The translations under genes were made by a program, and so were the position numbers. This document shows positions 17,153-26,284 of a stretch of 47,518 nt of DNA, piece by piece. Source of the stretch: a bacterium (lineage in GTDB: Bacteria > Hydrothermota > Tepidihabitantia > B3-TA06); the NCBI GenBank assembly GCA_012517375.1, contig JAAYVC010000028.1, positions 1 through 47,518 on the forward strand, given 5' to 3'. The notes beneath the pieces are model-generated. The model saw nothing but the letters and a program-made list of their open reading frames with translations. It did no database searches and was not told the origin of the DNA. Position 1 is the stretch's first letter; each line of letters starts with the position of its first letter.

Positions 17153-17604
17153 TTTGAGTCTCCTTTTTCAATCTTTCGAGAATTCTTCCATAGTTGTCCG
17201 GCGTTACTTCCATCCTCCACGAGAAAAGCATGTTTTTGGGTGTGGAGACTGCATATGTCCGCTTGCAGCTTTTCAACTTCAAGTTGAGCCGAAAATCTGA
17301 GCTTCTCCGCGTCATTCTTAGCTCCTTCCCTTATCTTTTCGGAATCCTCAAGAAAGTTGCGTCCGAGAAGCTCCGCCGCGCCATGTCCCCGGGAAAGGGT
17401 ATCCTTGAGAACCTGCTCCATTTTGCGGAATTCCTTGACGGTTTCCTGCTGGTCGCTGATTTTGAATTTCAAAATTCCCGTATCTGAGTTTGAACTCTTA
17501 AGCTCTGCAGCAAACTCGAAAAGGAACTCCCTTGCATCGCTTTCATGTCCTTTCAGTACCCGCCGGGATTCTTTTTTTCTGATATCTGCTGGAGTGAGGC
17601 TCAT
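17149..17604 (-). CDS. DivIVA-like coiled-coil protein
   Basis: A 151-aa protein. The first 33 residues (MSLTPADIRKKESRRVLKG, then HESDAREFL) match the membrane-binding N-terminal module of DivIVA/GpsB, which normally reads L-T-P-x-D-I-x-x-K-x-F and G-Y-x-x-x-E-V-x-x-F-L. The aromatic after K is Ser here and the Gly-Tyr is Gly-His, so it is a divergent member. The rest is predicted coiled coil. DivIVA proteins mark poles and septa in Gram-positives; in this envelope type its role is unknown. Confidence 0.65.
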   Translation of the reverse strand: MSLTPADIRKKESRRVLKGHESDAREFLFEFAAELKSSNSDTGILKFKISDQQETVKEFRKMEQVLKDTLSRGHGAAELLGRNFLEDSEKIREGAKNDAEKLRFSAQLEVEKLQADICSLHTQKHAFLVEDGSNAGQLWKNSRKIEKGDSN

Positions 17605-17644
17605 GCTCTAGTTTACCTAGCTTGCAGGAAGTGTCAATGTTCTT

Positions 17645-19159
17645 TCATTGAATTTCGTGTCGTGCAAGATCTGCATAAAGTGATGCAGGGTTGCGAAGGA
17701 TTATTTCTTCAAGAATATCTTTCGCTTTCCCGGGATCATTCATCCTGTCTCTCAAAAGAATCGCCCGCTCGAATTTCGCTCTCGGCGCCAGAGAGCTTTC
17801 TGGCCAGTCCGTGGAAATCTTCGAGTATGCCTCGTCGGCCTCGCGATATCGTCGGAGTTTTGCCAAGCTTTGCGCCATTAAGAGCAGAGCTTCATCCGCT
17901 GCCTCTTTCGAACGCTTCTGGATTTGTGAAGAAAACGACAAGGCGTCTTCGGCATCACCCCATCGCAAGGCTGCAAGCGCCATTGCGTAATCGCTTGCAT
18001 CCTGGGGAGTCGTTAATGCAATCTTGTACAAAAGAACTAGGTCGTTTTCGAGCGAGTTGCCAGGATAGCGGATGAGCAAGGATTCCATATAAAGCTTTAA
18101 CGTGTCCGTTTCGCCGTCAACTGCGGCTAGAATGCCCTTAAGTAATAAAGAAGAACTGTCCTCAGGTACGCCCTTAAGAAGCTCCCCGGATTTTTCCCAA
18201 TTGCCTCTCAAAAGCTCTAAGGCGGAAACCCTTACCCTTGTCCAGGCGCTGATTCCCCTGGCTTCTTCTATCTCATAAAGAGTTTTAATAGCTTCCTGGT
18301 ATGTTGCTTTTGACTCCGATAGGATGAAGACCAACTCCGTTTTGGATTGAATAGACGTATCTTTCCTAAGAAGTTCTTTTGCTTTTTTTGTATCCCCCAA
18401 GGCGTGAATCATTCTTGCAGCGCCGATGTTTTCGCCGGCTTTTTCGTAAGCCTCTAACGCAACATCATACATTTTTTTCTCCTCTGCTTTTCTTCCGATT
18501 GATGCGAGTTCTCCCGAATCATTTGTATTTTCTATTATTGAAAACAAGAAAAGGGTATCGCCGAGCTGGAGCGCCGTTTCGAATGCGCTTGAATCCTTAT
18601 TAGTCCTCAATTTCGCTGAGACCTTCCGCGGCCCAAGTCTTTCGGATAAGGTTTTGATTTGCTTGCTGAAAACCTTCGAATCGGCTCCTGCCTCAAGTGC
18701 GTTTGCTACCTCTTCAAGCGCCTTTTCGTTTCTGGCTTGCCTTAAATAGAAACCGACCATCGTCGGAGCGTGCAGGGTCGGGTTTGACGTTCGTTTTCTT
18801 TCCTCTGTAATGAACCATACAACGTAATCGGATTCGAGTTCGTTTAATGTAAAGATGATATCGCTTCCCCATTGTGGCGACTTTCCATAAAGCTCCTTTA
18901 AGGCTTTGAATGATTCGTCGTTCCTCCCGCACATCAATAGCCCTTCGGCGCGGCCTAGGTTTAGAATCTCCCTGTCAGGGTAATTGCTCAACAGTTCGGA
19001 GCTGGTCTCAACAAGCCTTGAACCCTGATCCTGCTGGCGGCAGTAATAGAGATAGCGCCTGTAGGTATCTTCATCGAATGCAGTAACAAGACGCTGTTCA
19101 AGCGTTGTCAAGACGTCCGATTGCGAGAAGAGACATAGAACCAGAACTCCAAAAGTCAT
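17645..19159 (-). CDS. TPR-repeat secreted protein
   Basis: The 504-aa product starts with a short hydrophobic leader (FGVLVLCLFSQSD) and is otherwise built of helical repeats of TPR type, including DPGKAKDILEEIILRNPASL at the C-terminus. No catalytic motif is visible. It starts 2 nt after the stop of the giant DUF4175-like gene and probably works with it at the envelope, an inference from position only. Confidence 0.6.
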   Translation of the reverse strand: MTFGVLVLCLFSQSDVLTTLEQRLVTAFDEDTYRRYLYYCRQQDQGSRLVETSSELLSNYPDREILNLGRAEGLLMCGRNDESFKALKELYGKSPQWGSDIIFTLNELESDYVVWFITEERKRTSNPTLHAPTMVGFYLRQARNEKALEEVANALEAGADSKVFSKQIKTLSERLGPRKVSAKLRTNKDSSAFETALQLGDTLFLFSIIENTNDSGELASIGRKAEEKKMYDVALEAYEKAGENIGAARMIHALGDTKKAKELLRKDTSIQSKTELVFILSESKATYQEAIKTLYEIEEARGISAWTRVRVSALELLRGNWEKSGELLKGVPEDSSSLLLKGILAAVDGETDTLKLYMESLLIRYPGNSLENDLVLLYKIALTTPQDASDYAMALAALRWGDAEDALSFSSQIQKRSKEAADEALLLMAQSLAKLRRYREADEAYSKISTDWPESSLAPRAKFERAILLRDRMNDPGKAKDILEEIILRNPASLYADLARHEIQ

Positions 19160-19161
19160 GC

Positions 19162-22100
19162 TTAACGTTCCATCAGCGATTCTATGTATTGTCTTGCCAT
19201 TCTTTTGTATTCTTCAGGGTAGTCCGACCTTTCTATTCGGATTATCTCCTTCTTGAGCCAGAGGTTCTTTTCTCCTGCATCAAGCGGCATTGAGGGCGAA
19301 GAAAGATTTCTCCATACGCTTCCAATCTCACGCTCCCTTTCTCTTGTCTCATCCTTTTTCCGCAGTACGTTTTTTGCGTCCAGAAGCCTTCTGAAAACGC
19401 GCTCTCCCCGGTTCACAAGTTCGCGTTCTCCCGTGAAACGCGACATATCCTCCTCCATTCTCTTCATCTCCTCGATGATTCCCTCGAGCATTCCCGAAAG
19501 TCCAGGATTTGAGCCCTGACCCTTCGAGAGTTCCTCCAGCTGCTCCCGCAGACCTGCCTGCTGGCTCAGGAGCTCTCCGAGTGCGGCCTGCTGAGCGGCG
19601 GTCATCTGACCGGATATCGGCAGGGGCAGAAGTCCGCCCATCTGCTGGTTTATCGATAGCTGCGCCAGGCTCATCTGAGATAGTGCGTTGAGCATCTCCG
19701 CAAGACCTGTTGACGAAGCCCCTTGCTGCCCAAGGCTGCGCGCGTAAGCGTTGAGAAGGGACGCGGCCGCGCGGTCTATTGCGCTTTGAGCGGATAGCGC
19801 CTGGCTTTGCGCACTCGGTGTTCTGCCTTCTATAAGGCTTTCCTTGAACTCCTCCTCGCTGCGCGACGCCTCGGCCAGGTTCTGCATTGCGTCCCTTGGA
19901 ACGTTAAAGCTCAGGCTTGCCAGCCGGTAGAGATTCTCCTTAGCACGCTCCAGCGCACGTTCTAGTTCTGCAGCTTTTGCAGCGGCCTCAAGCGATGGAA
20001 CCGCAGGAAGATTGCCGGTGAGCTTCTCCTGCTCATCGCTTAAGAGCAGGAGCTCCCTTGCAGCGGCAGCCATCTCGCGGTTGAGTTCATCCTGCCTTGA
20101 ACGCTTGAGGTTTGAGGCCATCTGTCCGAACTGCATCGATGCATTTTTCAGATTCTGGCTAAGCTTTTTCGCGCTCTCCCTGTCCATTTTTGAATCACTC
20201 AAACTTTTACTGACCTTGTCGCAGAGATTTTTGTTCTCGCCAGCCATCTGGCTGGCAAGCTTCTTGAGTTCGTCCGAAATCCCTTTCTCCCTTAGAGCTT
20301 CGGAAAGCTCCTGAGCCTGTTTGGCAAGTTCCTCAAGTCCCTTTCTTATCTCTTCCTGTCGCGCTTTGGCTTCCTCTTCAGAGAGCTTTCCTGCCTCCTT
20401 CATGAGATTTTCTTCCATTCTGGCGAGGGCGTCGGATTTTTCGGAAAGATCCGAGAGTTTTTGCTCCTCAAGGAATCTCTCGAGCACCGACATCGCCTGC
20501 TCGAGCTGTCCTTCGAGATCGCGACTGAGCGAGCCTGTCTTAGCGAGTTCCTCCGCGAGTTTTTGAGGGTCATTCTTCAGGGCGCTTGCGAGTTCATCCA
20601 GGCGCGAGCGGAGTTCGGGAGGCATCATGTCGGCAAGCATCTTGCTGAGTGATGAGAGTTTGGCAAGCATCTCAGGGTCGCTGATGGCTCCCTCTCTCAG
20701 TTTCTCCAGGAACTGCCTCGCTTCCTGAGCGATGCTGTCCACTGAACCCATGAGGTTCTTCTGGGCTTCCAGTATCTCCTCAAGCCTTGCCTTTTCCTCC
20801 GGCGGCATGGTTTTATCCTGTTTGAGCTTGGACTCGATTCTCGATAGCTCCATTCCAAGCTCCTTCTGTTGTTCGCCGAGTGCTGATAGTCCTGAGGCAG
20901 TCTTGTTGCCGTATTCAGTCAGTTCGGAAAAAACCTCGTCCATACCGGGCAGTCTCAACCTGTAGGTTTTGCTTCGGCCCCATTTTGGCCCTGATACTGC
21001 ATCGTTATCGGACACCTCCACGTAGTAGCTAATCTCGTCTCCAGGCAGCAGGTTTAGTCCGCTCAAATCCCATTTGTAGTACAAGGTATCCTCAACCTTT
21101 CCACGGGAACGGCCTATAGATATCATTTGTCCGTCAGTTGCCTGCATAACAAGCATCGCCTGGTCAAGGCCGTAATCGTCGAGCGCTTCTGCTCCCAGGT
21201 ATAAAGACATGGATTTATCAAGAACGGCGTCCTTCCCCGGCATAAAAAGGTCTACAAGGGGAACCTGGTCGTGCTTCGCATTAACGTATATGCGCTGTTC
21301 CTTCCTTGAGCCTGTTCTATCCTCAAGAACAACAGCCGCATTCATTGAGTTCGTGAATCTAAAGCTCGCCATGAATCGTTTCCCGGAGACTTGTATCCGG
21401 GATGAACTGTCGCCATTCTGCAGATGAGCCTCATTGAGTTCTGAAGACGCCTCGCCTTCAAAATCTACCATGCTGCCCGGCAATGCCGAGATGTTGAAGT
21501 CATGGAATACAACAGGCTTTTCTCGCGTATAACCCGGAGGTGTTACAGTAAAAGTGACGTTTTTTATCTCAAAGGGCTCGTTCAGACCAAGGTAGACCTC
21601 TTTTGAACTCCTGCCCAGTCGGCTGAACCTGAGCTTTACATCACTATCCATCCTGATGTCGGCGGTTGCCAGCTTATCCTCGATTTTAACCTTCGATTTT
21701 GTGGTTTTAGCGTTGCTTGTCTGCTCGAGGATTACGTATCGCAGCCCTACAGGAGATACAATCCTTGCTTTTGCCTGGAATCTCGTCCCCCTTTCTAGAA
21801 TTGTATCACCTGTAACAGACTCAATCCTCAAATCGAGGCTTCCTGGTGCAAACAAGGCATTCATGCCGAAGCAGAGTCTTCGAGGAGCGAGGATGAGGAC
21901 CGAGAGGCTTAACGCAAACGAAGCGGCCAGGATGCCTAAAGACGCGTAAAAGCGCTTCTTTTCCCTGTCGGCGTTCAGATTTTTCGCTTCAAGAGCGGTT
22001 TCTATCCCTGTTAGATAATCGCCTTTGAGTTCTTCAGAATACACCTCCTTAGGGTTCCCTTTTTGCGAGATGTCTGCGGCCGTCGAAAGGCGATCCTTCC

Positions 22101-22353
22101 AGGTAATATCTCTCTCCTCGGCAGATATTGCCTCTTCGTACAAAGAAGGCTTTCGTATAATCAAAAGCAAGAAAAGACCGAGCGGTATCAATAATAAAAG
22201 ATAGGGTAGGGGTGAGAACAGCATAAAGGAGCTAATGCTTGCCAGGAGTGCTGAAGCGACAAAAAGCACGAGAACGGCTAACATCTGGAGAGAATTCTTC
22301 CTCTTCCTGTAGTTGTCCAGTCTTGAAAGGAGTAGTCTACCTTGAGGCTTCAC
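19162..22353 (-). CDS. DUF4175-like giant membrane protein with coiled coils
   Basis: A 1063-aa protein. Membrane helices lie at about residues 22-45, 48-68 and 132-156. An extracytoplasmic beta-rich region follows (about 160-480; VTPPGYTREKPVVFHDF fits immunoglobulin-like folds). From about 480 to 1000 it is almost all charged coiled coil with Glu, Lys, Gln and Leu, with a Gln/Met-rich stretch near residue 905 (INQQMGGLLPLPISGQMTAA). This architecture resembles DUF4175 proteins of the FCB group and Alphaproteobacteria, whose role is unclear. The start overlaps the upstream small gene by 17 nt. Confidence 0.7.
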   Translation of the reverse strand: MKPQGRLLLSRLDNYRKRKNSLQMLAVLVLFVASALLASISSFMLFSPLPYLLLLIPLGLFLLLIIRKPSLYEEAISAEERDITWKDRLSTAADISQKGNPKEVYSEELKGDYLTGIETALEAKNLNADREKKRFYASLGILAASFALSLSVLILAPRRLCFGMNALFAPGSLDLRIESVTGDTILERGTRFQAKARIVSPVGLRYVILEQTSNAKTTKSKVKIEDKLATADIRMDSDVKLRFSRLGRSSKEVYLGLNEPFEIKNVTFTVTPPGYTREKPVVFHDFNISALPGSMVDFEGEASSELNEAHLQNGDSSSRIQVSGKRFMASFRFTNSMNAAVVLEDRTGSRKEQRIYVNAKHDQVPLVDLFMPGKDAVLDKSMSLYLGAEALDDYGLDQAMLVMQATDGQMISIGRSRGKVEDTLYYKWDLSGLNLLPGDEISYYVEVSDNDAVSGPKWGRSKTYRLRLPGMDEVFSELTEYGNKTASGLSALGEQQKELGMELSRIESKLKQDKTMPPEEKARLEEILEAQKNLMGSVDSIAQEARQFLEKLREGAISDPEMLAKLSSLSKMLADMMPPELRSRLDELASALKNDPQKLAEELAKTGSLSRDLEGQLEQAMSVLERFLEEQKLSDLSEKSDALARMEENLMKEAGKLSEEEAKARQEEIRKGLEELAKQAQELSEALREKGISDELKKLASQMAGENKNLCDKVSKSLSDSKMDRESAKKLSQNLKNASMQFGQMASNLKRSRQDELNREMAAAARELLLLSDEQEKLTGNLPAVPSLEAAAKAAELERALERAKENLYRLASLSFNVPRDAMQNLAEASRSEEEFKESLIEGRTPSAQSQALSAQSAIDRAAASLLNAYARSLGQQGASSTGLAEMLNALSQMSLAQLSINQQMGGLLPLPISGQMTAAQQAALGELLSQQAGLREQLEELSKGQGSNPGLSGMLEGIIEEMKRMEEDMSRFTGERELVNRGERVFRRLLDAKNVLRKKDETREREREIGSVWRNLSSPSMPLDAGEKNLWLKKEIIRIERSDYPEEYKRMARQYIESLMER

Positions 22354-22573
22354 AATAAACCTCCTTGCAATCCCAGCCTTCCAGGCTGCCTGAAAGCTCG
22401 AAGTAACGATCTCCGCATCTCACCTTTATTAGACGCTCATATTCCCTAACGGTTTCATTGTAAACGTTTGCTTCAAGGACTATCTCGTCGACCGTAACCC
22501 GCTCCCCTTCGAGTATCAACTCTTTAGGGACCTCCTCGGCTTTATAGCCTTCGTAAAAGCATATCTTTATCAC
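22337..22573 (-). CDS. Small hypothetical protein, first gene of the minus-strand block
   Basis: The 78-aa protein (MIKICFYEGYKAEEVPKELI onward) has no signal peptide or membrane helix. It is acidic and beta-rich by eye, with V-R-C-G-D-R-Y-F-E-L near the end. It is not recognised. The GTG start at 22573 lies 5 nt downstream of a perfect TATAAT box (22579-22584) and has no Shine-Dalgarno, so the message is likely leaderless. It overlaps the next gene by 17 nt, in keeping with translational coupling. Confidence 0.6.
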   Translation of the reverse strand: MIKICFYEGYKAEEVPKELILEGERVTVDEIVLEANVYNETVREYERLIKVRCGDRYFELSGSLEGWDCKEVYCEASR

Positions 22574-22578
22574 AGGGG

Positions 22579-22607
22579 ATTATAGGTTCAGAGACCTTAA
22601 CCGTCAA
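22579..22607 (-). promoter_or_regulatory. Near-consensus promoter of the minus-strand nine-gene block
   Basis: On the minus strand TTGACG (22607-22602), a 17-nt spacer and TATAAT (22584-22579). The predicted start of transcription coincides with the GTG of the first gene at 22573, giving a leaderless message for a block reaching 13710. Confidence 0.75.
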
Positions 22608-22621
22608 GCGGACTTTTCCCC

Positions 22622-22646
22622 AAAAGAACGCAGGAGACGTTCTTTT
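22622..22646. promoter_or_regulatory. Perfect hairpin with Shine-Dalgarno-like loop
   Basis: AAAAGAACG (22622-22630) pairs with CGTTCTTTT (22638-22646), loop CAGGAGA. Flanking CCCC and GGG extend the stem with one bulge. It sits in the divergent region between minus- and plus-strand genes, upstream of both promoters. Its role is unclear. Confidence 0.45.
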
Positions 22647-22752
22647 TGGGTATCCGAATCAGGTATGGATTCCGAGCAGACAGGTCGTGTTTGAGGTTAC
22701 TCGTTAAGGTTAATTCTGCCAGACCGGCTCTTCCCATCAGGCGCCTCCAGCC

Positions 22753-22776
22753 CAAGAAATTACTTCGTATTTCTTG
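22753..22776. repeat. Inverted repeat in divergent intergenic region
   Basis: CAAGAAAT (22753-22760) and ATTTCTTG (22769-22776) form a perfect 8-bp stem with an 8-nt loop. No gene is seen between 22574 and 22973; this hairpin, the one at 22622 and two promoters are what the stretch holds. Confidence 0.4.
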
Positions 22777-22911
22777 ATTCAAGCCTGACATGAAAACGTA
22801 TCTTTACATTGTTCCATGGGGTCGCAGTTATATCTCGCACCTTCTTGCTTCAGAGTCGTATGCTGTTGCACGAAAACAGCTCAGACAGTCAGATTAGCGT
22901 ATGGTAAATTC

Positions 22912-22939
22912 TTGACTTTTTCTTAACCCTGGATAGCAT
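22912..22939 (+). promoter_or_regulatory. Promoter for membrane-protein genes at 22974
   Basis: TTGACT at 22912-22917, a 16-nt spacer and TAGCAT at 22934-22939. The same pair with the same spacing occurs on the minus strand at 38541-38568. Here the start codon is about 28 nt further on and has a ribosome-binding site. Confidence 0.55.
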
Positions 22940-22973
22940 GCGGAATGCGGAAAAGATCGTTCGGAGAGGGGGC

Positions 22974-23378
22974 ATGATGCATAAACGCTCAAGAATCGTC
23001 CTTGCGAGCATTATTGGCGGCGTGCTTGTTCTTTCAGGACTAGCCCTCTTCTTCTACTGGAAGGGCTGGGTTCCGTTGTGGTGTTTTGTTCCTGTCGTGC
23101 TTTGTGAAACTATAGGCATCTGGGTTCTCGTGAGCGCCATAAGAAAGAATACTCTCTATATGAAGGAAGGAGTCGAAAAAAGATGCATAATCCGATTCGG
23201 AGCAGCCGTATTCCTCATCCTCTTCGGAGTTGGCCTCGCGCTTGCCGCCTTCAAACTGATTCCGGACATCGCGTGGGGGGTAGGCGTTCTTCTTATATCT
23301 CTTGGTGCAACATATATTTACAGAGCCGTTGTGCTTCCAAACTCCAACTCAAGTAAAAAAAATGCAGACGCAGAGTAG
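22974..23378 (+). CDS. Small four-helix membrane protein
   Basis: A 134-aa protein (MMHKRSRIVLASIIGG onward) with about four membrane helices and a short charged tail. It is not recognised. GGAGAGGGGG at 22963-22972 points to ATG 22974 or 22977; the ATG at 22938 would overlap the -10 box and adds a hydrophilic extension, so it is rejected. It is followed closely by an acyltransferase-like membrane protein. Confidence 0.6.
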   Translation: MMHKRSRIVLASIIGGVLVLSGLALFFYWKGWVPLWCFVPVVLCETIGIWVLVSAIRKNTLYMKEGVEKRCIIRFGAAVFLILFGVGLALAAFKLIPDIAWGVGVLLISLGATYIYRAVVLPNSNSSKKNADAE

Positions 23379-23400
23379 TCAGGCGCTAGGCCCCGAATAT

Positions 23401-24534
23401 ATGAGAAAACCCGGCTCAAGACTTTTTTTTGTTGACCTTTTCCGCTTGTTTGCGATTTTTTTGATGGTCCAGGGACACGTATTCAGGGCGCTTGCGAATG
23501 ATGCAATCCAGAAGGGGCTTTTCTGGAGGATACACGAAACCGTTCACGGACTGACTGCGCCGCTGTTTCTTTTCGGCTCCGGTATGATATTCATGGTGGT
23601 AACGCGCGGCAGATGGGATGAATACCGCAAGTTCGGGGCAAAGACTTGGCAGAGGTTGAGGCGCTACATATACTTTCTCGTGATAGGCTACTGGCTACAT
23701 CTTCCGTCCTTGAGTCTTTCAAAGACCATCCGAATGATGAATCCCGAACTCCTTGCAAGAATGACCGCCGTTGACGTTCTTCATATAATCTCAATCGGCC
23801 TCATCCTGCTCCATCTCATCTGCATGCTGCTGGGTCGTCCCAGGAGGGCTATGTGGGTGCTTTTGCCCCTGGGTGTGGCGTGTCTGGCTCTCGCTCCTTT
23901 AGTCCGACCGTTAAATCTTCCAGGTCCTTCGCCGCTTGTATCGTGGCTCACTACCCAGTACGGTTCCAACTTCACGATTCTTCCATGGTGGGGATACATC
24001 TTATTCGGAGCGTGCTTCGGAATCCTTTTTCCCGAGTCGGGCAAGCTGAAGGATGAGCGAAGGTACATCATCATCGCCATCATTTCGGGTGTAGCTTGTT
24101 TCATAATAGGGTTCGTCGTCTCGCTCATGATAGGCAGGCCGTTCGGGATAGGCTCTCCGAACAAACCAGAGCAGGTTCTCGCGAACATAGGCGGTGTGCT
24201 TTTAGTGATAAGCATTGCGTGGCTTCTCGAAAGGGTCGGTTTCGCCAAGAAGATTAGAAAGGCATTCTTCCTGAGCGAAGAGACCTTGATAGTCTATGTC
24301 ATACATCTCATGCTTCTGTACGGATCGGTACTCTCGCCAGGGATCGCTACCTTTATAGGCCCTACCCTGGGGATGCCGATGCTGCTTCTCGTGTTCACGC
24401 TCATCTCCGCTCTTACTGTTGCCTTCACATGGGGGTGGCACTGGGTAAAGAAGGAGAACCTTAAGGTTCTGAGGATCATTCAGCTTGCGATGACTGCTTT
24501 GTTCATTATTACCTACCTGGTAAGCCCCGTATGA
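23401..24534 (+). CDS. Acyltransferase-like multi-pass membrane protein (DUF1624/OpgC-type)
   Basis: The 377-aa product has about ten membrane helices. Its N-terminus FFVDLFRLFAIFLMVQGHVF fits the D-x-x-R-x-x-A-x-x-x-M-x-x-x-H pattern of heparan-glucosaminide acetyltransferase-like (DUF1624) and OpgC proteins, which move acyl groups to extracytoplasmic sugars. VHGLTAPLFLFGSGMIF is also typical. The substrate is unknown. The frame is open upstream, with ATGs at 23302 (inside the previous gene) and 23362; 23401 is chosen because it starts just before the conserved motif, with modest support. It overlaps the next gene by 4 nt. Confidence 0.7.
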   Translation: MRKPGSRLFFVDLFRLFAIFLMVQGHVFRALANDAIQKGLFWRIHETVHGLTAPLFLFGSGMIFMVVTRGRWDEYRKFGAKTWQRLRRYIYFLVIGYWLHLPSLSLSKTIRMMNPELLARMTAVDVLHIISIGLILLHLICMLLGRPRRAMWVLLPLGVACLALAPLVRPLNLPGPSPLVSWLTTQYGSNFTILPWWGYILFGACFGILFPESGKLKDERRYIIIAIISGVACFIIGFVVSLMIGRPFGIGSPNKPEQVLANIGGVLLVISIAWLLERVGFAKKIRKAFFLSEETLIVYVIHLMLLYGSVLSPGIATFIGPTLGMPMLLLVFTLISALTVAFTWGWHWVKKENLKVLRIIQLAMTALFIITYLVSPV

Positions 24535-25268
24535 ATGAAACTTGTCTTTTTTGGCAGGGCGAAGGATGGGGAGTAAGAGTACTCTACTCCTCCGCCGGCG
24601 TTGCAACATCCATTCTTGTAACCTCGAAGAAAGGCGGATCGCTGCTCATGGATGCTGGAGACGGCACGCTGAGGGATCTTGTATCCTTGAACTGCGACTT
24701 CCGCTCGCTCTCAGCCGTCCTCATATCTCACGGTCACTTCGATCATATCGGCGGTATTCACTCCCTCTTAGGCTTCATGCGGATGATAGGCCGGAGCGAA
24801 GAACTTGTCATAGCTATGCCGAAGGGAGCCAGAGAACCGCCTGCAATACTCGACGCGTTCGAGTCTCTCTACTCAAATACGATGCCTTTCAAAGTCGTCC
24901 GGCATGAAGTCGAGGATTCAAGGTCTTTGAAGTTCGCAGAGATTATAATCAAATCCTTCAAGGTTGTACACTCCGGAAGCACGAGTCAGGGAATCGGCCA
25001 GGAACTCCCTGCGGTCGGCTACGAGCTCTTCTTTGCTAATCAGAGAATAGTTTATACGGGCGATGCGGGTCTTGGCTCGAATCTTGAACCCCGAATCAAC
25101 GGTGCGGATCTTTTACTCATCGAAGCGACACTGGATAAGCCGGGAGGAGAGAGCGAACGGAGGGTACACCTCTCACTCGAATCCTCAGAAAGGCTTGCAA
25201 GGCTCGCAAAGAGGGCGTTCATCATCCACAGGGTTCGCTGCAAAGAACCCCTCGATATCCAAGGTTGA
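24531..25268 (+). CDS. MBL-fold metal-dependent hydrolase
   Basis: A 245-aa protein of the metallo-beta-lactamase fold. The metal-binding H-x-H-x-D-H is in SHGHFDHIGG (H67, H69, D71, H72). LLMDAGDGTLRDL before it and VYTGDAGLGSNLEP later supply the remaining typical contacts. It most resembles the RNase Z/ribonuclease-like and cyclic-nucleotide-hydrolase branch, but the substrate cannot be told. It overlaps the acyltransferase-like gene by 4 nt. Confidence 0.85.
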   Translation: MNETCLFWQGEGWGVRVLYSSAGVATSILVTSKKGGSLLMDAGDGTLRDLVSLNCDFRSLSAVLISHGHFDHIGGIHSLLGFMRMIGRSEELVIAMPKGAREPPAILDAFESLYSNTMPFKVVRHEVEDSRSLKFAEIIIKSFKVVHSGSTSQGIGQELPAVGYELFFANQRIVYTGDAGLGSNLEPRINGADLLLIEATLDKPGGESERRVHLSLESSERLARLAKRAFIIHRVRCKEPLDIQG

Positions 25269-25302
25269 TGAGAGTCTTTTCTCCTCAAGATATTGACGGG
25301 TA

Positions 25303-25330
25303 TTGACTTACCCTGGAATGAGAATAAACT
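25303..25330 (+). promoter_or_regulatory. Promoter for secreted beta-propeller gene
   Basis: TTGACT at 25303-25308, a 16-nt spacer and TAAACT at 25325-25330. The gene begins at 25364 with GGAGG upstream, so this message has a conventional leader. Confidence 0.55.
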
Positions 25331-25363
25331 GTTTGGAAAAATTGAAATCATGGAGGCAAAGTC

Positions 25364-26284
25364 ATGAATAAAATTTACCTTGCTCTAGGGCTAGTATTCA
25401 TCTCATCCATGTTAAATGCCGGAAAAGTAACACCGTGTGCGATGTATTCGCTTGAGGATACCCTTGTGACCCCGAATGCGGTTCCCGGTCGCGTTTCATC
25501 CAACGGTCTCTACTTCATCGGTGGCTTCTCGAACGAGAACGGTGAGGAGTTGCTGTATCTGTGGAAGCGTTCGACGCTCGATGCGGCGTGGTCGGAACCC
25601 ATTCTCCTTAAGGGCGAGATCAATGAACTTACAGACTCATCCGGCAACATGCAGCCTACAATTTCGGACGACGGACTCGTAATCATCTTCGTGAGAAATC
25701 CGGGCTCCGGGTGGGAAGGAAACGACCTCTGGATAGCAACCAGGGCTTCGGTATATGAGGCTTTCGGCGACGTCCGTTCTCTCGATGAATTGAACACCGA
25801 TGATGCAGAAGCGTATCCATGGCTTTCTGCGAACGGTTCAAGGGTCTATTATACTGCAAATGACATGATACTGGTCGCCGAGTATGATGCAAAGGCGAAG
25901 AAATTCGGAAACGTAAAAGAAGTCGTTCTCGATGGAATTGAGTCGCCCATCTCATGCTGGCTCTCCCCGGACGAAAAGACCATCCTCGTGACCGACGGAT
26001 ATTCGCTTTACCGCTCTGAACGTAAATCAACAACCAAGTCTTTCGGCAAACCCGAAGAGGTAGCGCTGGAATTTCCTGACAATGAAGACGGGTTCTTTTC
26101 ATCACCGTCGCTCGATCCGAAGGGCGATTTGTACGTCTATATCTCGGTCCAGATGGCAAGTCAAGAGGAACCGGAGTATTACCAGGAAGAAGACTATGAC
26201 GTTGAGTATGAGGAGTATCCTGAAAGCTATGAAACTGTTACCGTCCAGGCCATACTCCGTTTCTTGTGTCAAAGGGGCAAATGA
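25364..26284 (+). CDS. Secreted WD40-like (PD40) beta-propeller protein
   Basis: The 306-aa product has a signal peptide (IYLALGLVFISSMLNAG). Repeating blades of PD40 type follow: MQPTISDDGLVIIFVRNPG, AYPWLSANGSRVYYTA, SCWLSPDEKTILVTDG and SSPSLDPKGDLYVYIS. The C-terminal 40 residues are very acidic and Tyr-rich (EEPEYYQEEDYDVEYEEYPE). Periplasmic or surface binding is inferred; no enzyme motif is seen. Its stop overlaps the next gene's ATG. Confidence 0.7.
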   Translation: MNKIYLALGLVFISSMLNAGKVTPCAMYSLEDTLVTPNAVPGRVSSNGLYFIGGFSNENGEELLYLWKRSTLDAAWSEPILLKGEINELTDSSGNMQPTISDDGLVIIFVRNPGSGWEGNDLWIATRASVYEAFGDVRSLDELNTDDAEAYPWLSANGSRVYYTANDMILVAEYDAKAKKFGNVKEVVLDGIESPISCWLSPDEKTILVTDGYSLYRSERKSTTKSFGKPEEVALEFPDNEDGFFSSPSLDPKGDLYVYISVQMASQEEPEYYQEEDYDVEYEEYPESYETVTVQAILRFLCQRGK

